This document shows, piece after piece, positions 9,588-16,064 of a stretch of DNA of 16,064 nt. The DNA is from Cyclostephanos tholiformis. Its lineage: Eukaryota; Bacillariophyta; Thalassiosirophyceae; Thalassiosirales; Thalassiosiraceae. Location: NCBI GenBank assembly GCA_036939975.1, contig JALLPB010000434.1:1-16064 (forward strand), written 5' to 3'. The first letter of the stretch is position 1. Each line of letters opens with the position of its first letter. The position numbers were made by a program, and so were the translations under genes. The notes under the pieces were generated by a model that saw only the letters and a program-made list of their open reading frames with translations, ran no database searches and was not told the DNA's origin.

Positions 9588-11396
9588 ATGCCATCCCCCC
9601 ATCCATCCACGAGGAAGGATATCGCGTCATCGGCGTGGACGACGGCGACGACGACGACGACGACGGCGGCGACGAAGGAGGACGATGCAAAAGACGACGA
9701 ATACGACGACGCGGAGAACGTCGATCCGCAACGACTCCCCCCGCCGTCGTCGCGGGGGGGGGAGGAGGACAACATGGGGGAGGATGACGACGACGACGCA
9801 TCGACGTCGACGACGACGTCGGACGAATTGCCCACGAAGACATCGTCCATCGTACGAGCCGAATCGCGATCGTCATCGTCGTTCGGATGCGGTCATCCTC
9901 GCGGCGCGGGTGCGAATGCCGGCGTCCGGATATCCCCCCCCCCGCCCACACTGCTGCCGGTGCCACTACCACGAGAACGACGACGACGACGACGACGACG
10001 ACGACGTGGCGTGAAGGAGATACGCGATGATGGCGATCCCCTCACTCGGGGAGTATTCGCGGGTGAGGACGACGACGATGGATTCGAAGGAACGGAGGAG
10101 GGCGATGGTATGCGCTGCTCGTTGTCGCTCGACGCGACGAACGGCGTTACGATGCGGTTCGAGATCGAGGACGAGGACGAGGGAAGGGTCGAGATCGACC
10201 ACAATGCGGAACGACGCGACGATATCTCTCGCTCCCCTCCTACATCGACCGACTCGGACAACGGCGGGGTAGTCGAATACGTTATTCCGGACGAGGGAGA
10301 GCGAGATGATGTTGCACTCCTCCCCCTCGTGTATGGGAACGACCCACTTCCCCTTGATGTGGACAACAACGCGGAAGACGACGTTGACGATGACAATAAT
10401 AACGACTCGACGATGATCCATCGACGACGACGCGCTGCCTCGTTCGAGTTGGTAGGAGGGGGTGGTGATCATACGCGAAGGAATGAGTTGGATGATGGTA
10501 CGATATGCCACGCCGCGGCGATATTGGACGAGGCGAATCGCCTATTAGATATAACCGCCACCGATTCGATCGTGGAATTGGAGGAAATGCCATCGTCGCC
10601 CACCGCGTCTCTCGTGGGGGGGTTCACAATCCCCGATAATCTCATTTTTCACGACGACGACTTCTGGGAGGATGAGGGGTTATGCTCCATGGTGGTTGCA
10701 TCTTCGCATCATCTTTCGTCGCCGGCGCAACAGAGGCACTACATGTCGGCAACTATCGAAACTTTCACCTGCATACGTGCGAGATATGACGAGCAAGACG
10801 ATCGTCGCGATGATGTCGTGGGAGGCGATAATATTGGACGACGGATATCGTCTGAAAATTATGCCCCGGTCCTCCCTTCGGTGTCCATTGCACACTCAGT
10901 CGAGCGCGAGGTTACTGATGTGGACAGCGTCGGGTTGCAATTCGTCGGGGGAAATGATGCGAAGGACGAAGGGGAGGGTCCCGGCGACCACGAGAACGAG
11001 GGAACGAACGGAACCAAAAAGTCAACGGAAGATAATGGGTGTGATGCCTCACCATCATCCGGCGAATTCATCTCATCCCCCGACGAATCATGTTGTTTTG
11101 CAATCTCATCATTGAACAAGGAGGAGGAGTCGCCCAAGAGTCGAAGAAAGGATATACCAGCGTGTTGCGGGGTTGTTCGATCTAGGGTCAGTGATATCCA
11201 ACAAAGAATCGAGATCCCCGTAATAGTTAATCCCGATGAGGGCAGTTGTTCCTACCAAAGAAGCAAACATCCCAGAGTGCGCATAACATCCCCCCATCGG
11301 AGCATTCCAATCGGCATCGCAAAGACATACAGCAAGAAGAAATATAGTTCACCTACTGCTGGCAATAATAGCGTCCGAATGAGCTTAAGATTTTGA
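9588..11396 (+). CDS. Acidic disordered protein of unknown function, 602 residues, paralogue of the 1891-residue neighbour
   Basis: Single frame from ATG 9588 to TGA 11396, the longest on this strand and the only one holding motifs shared with the neighbour. The N-terminal half is low complexity: a Thr run, Asp/Glu runs, Pro stretches and an Arg-rich block of ten Arg encoded by a CGA repeat. The shared motifs, in order, are ENVDPQR (43-49; ENLNPQR at 13-19 in the neighbour), GGFTIPDNLIFHDDDFWE (near 344; GGIPRVLVVHDDWE in the neighbour), RVSDIQQRI (533-541, identical) and RSIPIGIAKTYS (571-582; RSVPIAIAKSYS). It ends 20 residues later and lacks the neighbour's acidic tail. No known domain, leader or membrane segment is visible. 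The start could lie further downstream since the N-terminus is repeat-driven, but the ENVDPQR match favours a start before codon 43. Confidence 0.82.
   Translation: MPSPHPSTRKDIASSAWTTATTTTTTAATKEDDAKDDEYDDAENVDPQRLPPPSSRGGEEDNMGEDDDDDASTSTTTSDELPTKTSSIVRAESRSSSSFGCGHPRGAGANAGVRISPPPPTLLPVPLPRERRRRRRRRRRGVKEIRDDGDPLTRGVFAGEDDDDGFEGTEEGDGMRCSLSLDATNGVTMRFEIEDEDEGRVEIDHNAERRDDISRSPPTSTDSDNGGVVEYVIPDEGERDDVALLPLVYGNDPLPLDVDNNAEDDVDDDNNNDSTMIHRRRRAASFELVGGGGDHTRRNELDDGTICHAAAILDEANRLLDITATDSIVELEEMPSSPTASLVGGFTIPDNLIFHDDDFWEDEGLCSMVVASSHHLSSPAQQRHYMSATIETFTCIRARYDEQDDRRDDVVGGDNIGRRISSENYAPVLPSVSIAHSVEREVTDVDSVGLQFVGGNDAKDEGEGPGDHENEGTNGTKKSTEDNGCDASPSSGEFISSPDESCCFAISSLNKEEESPKSRRKDIPACCGVVRSRVSDIQQRIEIPVIVNPDEGSCSYQRSKHPRVRITSPHRSIPIGIAKTYSKKKYSSPTAGNNSVRMSLRF
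9972..10005 (+). repeat. CGA trinucleotide repeat encoding an Arg run
   Basis: An almost pure (CGA)n tract inside the 602-residue gene. It reads as Arg in the coding frame and as Asp or Thr in the other forward frames. This is why several overlapping frames on both strands stay open here. The tract is likely to vary in length by slippage. Confidence 0.85.
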
Positions 11397-11807
11397 GCGT
11401 CATGTGCAGAACGGCGGGTTGCTACTTCGAATGCCACAGAAATTTACGGATTTTTTGTTGACATTATATTAATTGGTCGTATATTTTTTTGTTAAAAGCA
11501 TTTCTACGTCCTGAGCAAGTAAGATGCAGCATAACGGAACTGATCCTCACCTCCCTCCTTGCAATCTGGCGATGACGAACACGTGGAGTCCAGCCACATT
11601 TATCATCACGGCATGCGAGCGATGATGGAGGTGAGGCTACATCGCCGACGACCCCGCCGCTAAGACACAGCATTGGATAACTGTGAAAGAACGTTGCGAG
11701 GTATTATTTTACACTTATCTAAAAGGCGTGCCGTCAAACATCACCAACAAAGATACGATGCGTTACATCCCGAACATACGCCCCTTGTCCCCCCCCCCAA
11801 TAAACAT
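11397..11807. other. Convergent intergenic region with a spaced 10-base inverted repeat
   Basis: 411 bases between the stop codons of the 602-residue gene and the minus oxidoreductase. The left part is AT-rich. CCTCACCTCC at 11545-11554 is the exact reverse complement of GGAGGTGAGG at 11627-11636, leaving a 72-base loop. No RNA family is recognised and there is no clear polyadenylation hexamer. A 69-codon minus-strand frame (11464-11673) has no recognisable product. Confidence 0.45.
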
Positions 11808-14039
11808 CTACTTGAGCTGCTCCATGAGAGTCGGAGTGAGGAATTCCGCGACCCTGAGAGTTTCCACCGCGACATCGATCGTCGCCAATCCCACCGCCTC
11901 CTCCCCGGTGGCCGTGAACTTCGCGACCCGTTCCTTCACGGTGACGTAATCCGGATCCTGGGTGAAGAAGTACGGCATGGCCGTGGGATACTNTCGCGAC
12001 CCGTTCCTTCACGGTGACGTAATCCGGATCCTGGGTGAAGAAGTACGGCATGGCCGTGGGATACTTCGCCTGTAGTGCCTTCACCGACTCCCTATCCTCG
12101 TCGTCGGGCATGCAGTATCGGAACACCTCCGAACCGCTCGCGTCGGTGACGGTGGCGTAGGAGTCGGTGCCGCCGCATCGATCGGCCTGGACGCTAACCA
12201 CCTTGCCGGTCTTGGTCGTGATCGTGAATTTGATCTTGTCGAAGTCGGTGTATTCCTTACCGGACGGTCCCGGCAACGTCTGCATGCTCGAGAATTCCTT
12301 ATCGGCGACGACGCTATCGATGTTCTCGACGGTGACGTCGTAAAACGAAACGAGGAGCGCGAGCTCGTGTATGGCCATGTTCTTCAGCATGCCCTCGGCA
12401 TTGCGCTCGAAGCACTCTCCGAGGGATTCCGGGGTATTTCTGGAAGGGGGGTTCATCGTCAAAGGGTGGGAATGTAAATTAGACGAAGGCCGACCGATGG
12501 TTACGAATTGATGAAGCAAGCGGAATATCCATACAGTACTCACTCGTACGCATTGTTGGAAACGAACGTGACGTGAGATCCGGGCACGGTCTCGGCGAAT
12601 TCGCGCGTCTTACGGACGTACTTGCATACGTTCTTGTNACGTGACGTGAGATCCGGGCACGGTCTCGGCGAATTCGCGCGTCTTACGGACGTACTTGCAT
12701 ACGTTCTTTTGACAAACGGCGGTACATTTCCGAATCGATTCGATTGATATGAATATATATATATTACATATCACCGTCGAGATGCGTGTAAAAGTGGATG
12801 GATCGGTTAGTCGATAAGAGAAAAACAAAAACCATCGCCTCGCCGTTGGGATTGCAATGAAAGCGAGGGAGAGGACGGAGGAAGATACAAATCCCGGGGG
12901 AGGACGACGAGCGTATATTCGGTCCACCTCCGTTTAACTCGCCTTGTTGTACCCCATGAGCACGCCCACTCCCGCCCTCTTCGCCTCGTCCCTCATGCCG
13001 CTCAATTCCGATACCGTCGGCGCCCCGGGCTTCTCGAGGAATATCGTCGAGCACTTGGCATTTATGCATTCGGTGAACAACCTCGGATTATCTGCCGTAC
13101 GGCCGCTAATCAACGCGCATCGGGGCCGTTTCGGATCGGGCAAGTCGGACACGGACGTACCGAATACGGTGCCGTACCTCGACTTGGCATCGTCCGCCCA
13201 TGCCTTGAATTCCGTACCGCCGGGACTGGACGCGCCCTGCGCGGAGAGGAACCACGGTTCGATGACGTAGTCTAGGGAGGCGGATGGGCAGCTGGTCTCG
13301 AGGGGATATTAAATAATCATAATGCGAAGGGGAGGGCATGTGTGAGAGTGTGTGTGGGGGGGAATCAAGTAGTACGGTGGAGGCAGGCGTGAAGGCGGTC
13401 GTCCGTTAGAGAATATATGCAAATATAAAACGAAATTAACAACGACGAAAAAGAGAATCGTTCGTGGAACGAGAAGTTTCATTTCCATTCATTCGACGAC
13501 ATCCTCCCACTTTTATCCTCGATGATCCCCAATCGTTCTCATCCATATATAATGGAATTCTCGACACCCCTTTCGGCAGTTTTATACATCTTCTCCCCCC
13601 CAAAACACGCGGAAGTACCCAACCAATACGCGCGATGACAGTTCGAACGAACCCTTCTCATTATTTTTGTCCCATGCGCAATAAAAAAGAAGGGAAAAAA
13701 AAAAACGTCACCCACCCCCCCCCCCCCCCCCGGCCCCCCCCCCCCCCCCCCCCCTTCCCCCCCCCCCCCCTCCACCCTCCCGGGATCGACAAAAACTCAC
13801 CGTCCCTCGAGCATCTGCACCGCGTGATACCATCCCATGCCCCTATTGGGAGCGCCGCATCCCACGAGCACGACCTCCGCCTGTCCCGCCTTGGCGGCGA
13901 GGTAACGCAACGACGACGACGACGACGACGACGGTGGCGATGGCGATGTCGTCATCATGATTGTCGTGGGAATCGTTTTACGAACGTCTCCGTTCCTCAG
14001 GAGACGGACGGAATTGCGTGCGGCGATGGAGAGTAGCAT
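11808..14039 (-). CDS. Gfo/Idh/MocA-type NAD(P)-dependent oxidoreductase, mitochondrial-like leader
   Basis: Exons: 14039-13801, 13291-12943, 12705-12544, 12439-11808, where exons 3 and 4 each contain a spurious 73-base insertion (72-base duplicate plus one N). Removing one copy of each gives 411 residues ending LMEQLK. Residues 1-50 include MLLSIAARNSVRLLRNG, Arg-rich and without acidic residues before the Asp, like a mitochondrial presequence. Then comes a Ser run and the Rossmann dinucleotide motif VGCGAPNRGMGWYHA. Exon 2 holds ISGRTADNPRL and LEKPGAPTVSEL, whose EKP carries the family's conserved Lys. MGYNK, split by the GC-AG intron, continues into NVCKYV; NMAIHELALL in exon 4 resembles the substrate-side His helix. 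Known members oxidise or reduce sugars and polyols; the substrate here is unknown. It lies head to head with its paralogue at 15011 and has an intron at the same place and phase 2 after LEGR. It is not a pseudogene on this evidence. Confidence 0.88.
11921..12065 (-). repeat. Assembly junction: 72-base direct duplication around an N (exon 4)
   Basis: Bases 11921-11992 and 11994-12065 are identical, separated by one N at 11993. The 73 extra bases shift the reading frame of the oxidoreductase; deleting one copy restores VKERVAKFTATGEE. This looks like two contig ends that overlap but were joined with a placeholder. Confidence 0.93.
12566..12710 (-). repeat. Assembly junction: 72-base near-identical duplication around an N (exon 3)
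   Basis: Bases 12566-12637 and 12639-12710 match over 72 bases with one difference (g at 12636, t at 12709), separated by an N at 12638. The differing base makes the first copy continue like the intron-less plus paralogue (exon 2 end ACAAG), while the second runs into intron sequence. The duplication shifts the frame; only one copy belongs in the exon. Confidence 0.9.
12706..12942 (-). other. GC-AG intron of the minus oxidoreductase
   Basis: 237 bases with donor AAG|GCGAGT and acceptor CAAAAG|AAC. Reading through gives a stop two codons later. Splicing gives GYNK-NVCKYV, exactly what the plus paralogue encodes without an intron at 16001-16030. A GACTAACC sequence inside could be the branch site. 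The GC donor is otherwise a perfect match to the 5' splice consensus, as is usual for GC-AG introns. Confidence 0.88.
13292..13800 (-). other. Intron 1 of the minus oxidoreductase
   Basis: 509 bases, donor GACG|GTGAGT and acceptor GACCAG|C, phase 2. The plus paralogue has an intron at the same codon. In transcript orientation it carries three long G runs starting 30 bases after the donor. Confidence 0.9.
13715..13770 (-). repeat. Triple poly-C tract (G tracts on the transcript)
   Basis: C runs of 17, 21 and 14 bases at 13715-13731, 13734-13754 and 13757-13770. They lie in intron 1 of the minus oxidoreductase, so the RNA carries G runs able to form a G-quadruplex. Exact lengths are unreliable in such sequence. 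Confidence 0.9.
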
Positions 14040-14105
14040 GATTTATTTTATTTTTTTTCTGGGCTTTTTTTTCGTTCCTGCGTTTTAATTTTTTTGGGGG
14101 TGGGG

Positions 14106-14106
<1 letters not shown>

Positions 14107-14140
<34 letters not shown>
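14107..14140 (+). repeat. TG dinucleotide microsatellite
   Basis: Seventeen TG units in the upstream region of the minus oxidoreductase, about 70 bases from its start codon. Confidence 0.95.
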
Positions 14141-14143
<3 letters not shown>

Positions 14144-14163
14144 CGTAAATATGACAAAATACG

Positions 14164-14164
14164 N

Positions 14165-14194
<30 letters not shown>
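14164..14194. repeat. N followed by a 30-base G homopolymer (assembly weak point)
   Basis: A lone N at 14164 is followed by G from 14165 to 14194. Unlike the other two N positions, no flanking duplication is visible; the homopolymer itself may have stopped assembly. Contiguity between the two oxidoreductase genes depends on this join. Confidence 0.8.
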
Positions 14195-14197
<3 letters not shown>

Positions 14198-14527
14198 TCG
14201 TCAAGTGTATTTTTAACGTCGTCGATTTGCCGGTGGTGGGGATGGAGGAGGAGGGGTAACTAGTGTATTGGCGTGGGATGGTCGAGCGATGGAGAATGCC
14301 ATCAAAACAATAAAAATAATAGCATGGCGTCAAAAACAATATTGGGGCCGGCAACTAACATCATAAAACAGGTTGACAAGTCCCGCGTCGGTGACACGAA
14401 AAATATACGAATTCCGACATGGATATTTATTTTTGAAAGGGACGATATCTTGGATGCATTATTTCGGAATCCAAACTTCAACACCACCGAACCTTTCCGC
14501 CCGCCCGCCGCCCCCTTCCCGAGGACC

Positions 14528-14543
14528 TTCCCGCCAAGATTGG
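14528..14543. promoter_or_regulatory. Candidate E2F-like site and inverted CCAAT box
   Basis: TTCCCGCCAA at 14528-14537 matches the E2F/DP consensus core, and ATTGG at 14539-14543 is a CCAAT box on the minus strand. They sit near the middle of the divergent region. Both matches are short and the block is GC-rich, so chance is possible. Confidence 0.35.
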
Positions 14544-15010
14544 CCAGGCGGGCGGCGGCCAGAAGAGAATTGTGATGGAATGCAGCCGGCGGTGGCGCGT
14601 CTGCCGACAGATGGCAAAGACACATTTTTTTAGCGAAAAAGGTGTGTTCTGGAAGCCGGCCATTCAAAAAAACCCGAACCGCTCATTCGCACATTTTTTT
14701 ATGTATCTCTCTCTCTCAGAACCCCGATCGTCTTATCTTGCTCAATCTCCCCCTCTCTTTGAACACACGCACACCCACGCCGGAGGTAGAGACGAAATCG
14801 CCATTCCAGAAGAGGAGAGAAGGAATATAATCCCCTTCTCGAGGACCGAGTGGGACCTATACAAAGCCGCACACAAAAAAAAATCGCATACTAATCCAAT
14901 CCTCTCGATCGAAACATCGAAACGATTCATAAAAAAATAAAGAAGGAACCTCCTGTCAAACAAAACGAAAACGAAAACGAAAACGACGTGGGCCAAAAAA
15001 AACGTAAAAC

Positions 15011-16064
15011 ATGACATTGTACATTTCCGCCCTCCTCGTGGCATGCTGCCTATCGTCGATCCCATCCGACGTCGGAGCATTCACCGCCATCTCCGCCATC
15101 GTGCGCCATGCCAACCCCTCCCGCCTGCACGTGACGAACGAGGTGCGCGTCGAGGGTGACGTCGCATCGTCGTCATCGACGTCATCGTCGTCTTCCGTCC
15201 CCAACGATGGCGCGATCGCGGAGGTGGTGCTCGTCGGATGCGGAGCTCCCAACAGGGGCATGGGATGGTACCACGCGGTGCAGATGCTCGAGGGACGGTG
15301 AGTTTCTTATTCTCTCTCTCGAGTTTGGGGGGGGGGGGGGGGGGGGGGAGGAGGATCTCGAGGGAGCGTTTATCATTATTTTTTTTGTGTGTGTCATCCG
15401 TCATCGATATATTTCTTTCGGTTGGCAAAATGCCCCCATATAAATATGTCGGGGGCGTCTCGTTTCTTTCGTATATTTTTTGTTCATCTCGTCGGTATAG
15501 CGTTGGCACGCACGTCATCGTATTCGTTTCGCGCTCTCGTATCTCATCCCCCCCCTCCACATCCCTCCCCTCTCCCACACGCGAACACCACCCAACGCAA
15601 ACCACCCAACCGACGAACGGGGAAAAACAAAACAAAAAAAAATACACGGATTTTTAGCTGCCCCTCCGCCTCCCTCGATTACGTCGTGGAGGGTTGGTTC
15701 CTCGGTCCCGGTTCGTCCGGTCCGGGCGGACCGGAATTCAACGATTGGGCCGAATCCGTCAAAAACGAATACGGGACAGTATTCGTCGGATCGGTATCCG
15801 AATTGCCCCCACCATCGTCATCGTCCCGCCCGCGCGTCGCGTTGATAAGCGGTCGCACCGCCGATAATCCGAGATTGTTGACCGAATGCATATCGGCCGG
15901 ATGCAGGGCGATATACCTCGAGAAGCCGGGCGCGCCCACGGTATCGGAATTGGAACGCATGAAGGACGAGGCCGAATCAGCGGGCATAACCGTGCTGATG
16001 GGGTACAACAAGAACGTATGCAAGTACGTCCGTAAGACGCGCGAATTCGCCGAGACCGTGCCCG
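15011..16064 (+). CDS. Gfo/Idh/MocA-type NAD(P)-dependent oxidoreductase, plastid-type leader (3' partial)
   Basis: Exon 1 15011-15297, exon 2 from 15658 past the window end; about 231 residues are visible. The start ATG has A at -3. The leader begins with a hydrophobic stretch (LYISALLVACCLSS), reaches VGAF, where cleavage between A and F fits the ochrophyte plastid-import rule, and continues with a basic, acid-poor stretch (FTAISAIVRHANPSRLHV) and a Ser run. The Rossmann motif VGCGAPNRGMGWYHA is identical to the minus copy. Exon 2 carries ISGRTADNPRL, LEKPGAPTVSEL with the conserved Lys, and MGYNKNVCKYV without the intron found in the minus copy. Exon 2 protein identity to that copy is roughly 70%, but the last 52 bases are identical. 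The substrate is unknown; plastid location is inferred from the leader only. Confidence 0.88.
15298..15657 (+). other. Intron 1 of the plus oxidoreductase
   Basis: 360 bases, donor GACG|GTGAGT and acceptor TTTTTAG|C, phase 2, at the same codon as intron 1 of the minus paralogue. Splicing gives LEGRCPSASLDYV in both. Confidence 0.9.
15327..15348 (+). repeat. Poly-G tract in intron 1
   Basis: 22 consecutive G starting 29 bases after the 5' splice site. The minus paralogue has a comparable G tract at the corresponding place in its intron 1. Confidence 0.92.

Larger units (their letters stand above)
14040..15010. promoter_or_regulatory. Shared upstream region of the head-to-head oxidoreductase pair
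   Basis: 971 bases between two start codons facing outward. It contains a TG dinucleotide repeat, an N followed by a 30-base G run, a GC-rich block around 14490-14570 holding E2F-like and CCAAT-like sequences, CT-rich stretches and four CGAAAA hexamers just before the plus start. A 121-codon minus-strand frame (14302-14667) resembles nothing I know and is probably chance. Confidence 0.55.

Noticed and set aside
9586..10511. Several minus-strand frames of 128-181 codons over the 602-residue gene
   Set aside because: GAC/CGA repeats have no stop codon in most frames. The products are Ser/Pro/Arg runs only and share no motif with the neighbour.
11808..12710. The minus oxidoreductase as a frameshifted pseudogene
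   Set aside because: Both frame breaks coincide with N-flanked 72-base duplications. Removing one copy of each restores a full 411-residue frame with clean splice sites.
12934..13152. A short protein ending GYNKAS as the true C-terminus of the minus enzyme
   Set aside because: The stop lies within the GC-AG intron. The paralogue continues through the same place with NVCKYV, which is found again at 12705.
14085..14354. A minus-strand frame rich in His, Thr and Pro
   Set aside because: It is produced by the TG repeat and the G homopolymer and crosses an N.
11808..16064. The inverted gene pair as a pure assembly palindrome of one gene
   Set aside because: Exon 2 differs at about 30% of residues, leaders are unrelated, intron lengths differ and one intron is unique. 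The two 5' parts must be separate loci, though the 3' parts remain uncertain.
1..16064. tRNA, rRNA, CRISPR arrays or transposons
   Set aside because: No T-arm consensus with a matching acceptor stem, no spaced identical repeats, and no transposase or terminal repeats were seen. The 72-base duplications are adjacent and N-linked, so they are not spacers.

Overview
The window looks like nuclear DNA of a eukaryotic alga, most likely a diatom or another ochrophyte. Short GT-AG introns interrupt two gene families. The last gene begins with a signal peptide followed by a GA-F junction and a basic, Ser/Thr-rich stretch, which is the usual bipartite leader for import into a secondary plastid. No species can be named from sequence alone. 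Much of the window is very rich in CpG and in GAC/CGA/TCG triplets. Homopolymers and three isolated N bases mark places where the assembly is weak.

Layout. 2-2794 (+): a cyclic-nucleotide-dependent-type protein kinase, cut at its 5' end by the window, with three cyclic-nucleotide-binding-like modules and a complete AGC kinase domain over three exons. 2795-3230: a short convergent intergenic stretch. 3231-8906 (-): an uninterrupted 1891-residue, largely disordered protein of unknown function. 8907-9587: divergent promoter region. 9588-11396 (+): a 602-residue disordered acidic protein that shares four short motifs, in the same order, with the 1891-residue protein. 11397-11807: convergent intergenic stretch. 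11808-14039 (-) and 15011-16064 (+, cut by the window end): two paralogous Gfo/Idh/MocA-type NAD(P)-dependent oxidoreductases, head to head around a 971-base shared upstream region.

How the parts relate. The window holds two divergent paralogue pairs side by side. In the oxidoreductase pair the leaders differ: the minus copy starts with a mitochondrial-like presequence and the plus copy with a plastid-type leader. This suggests one enzyme activity placed in two compartments. The minus copy has a GC-AG intron that the plus copy lacks. The two copies are mosaic: exon 1 core close, exon 2 diverged, exon 3 identical as far as visible. Two N positions in the minus copy sit between 72-base direct duplications that look like unmerged contig overlaps. 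With one copy of each removed, the gene reads as an intact 411-residue protein.

The most interesting points are the differently targeted enzyme pair, the apparently undescribed 1891/602-residue family, the kinase whose three ligand pockets all lack the usual phosphate-binding arginine, and the exon-sharp identity switch between the oxidoreductase copies.
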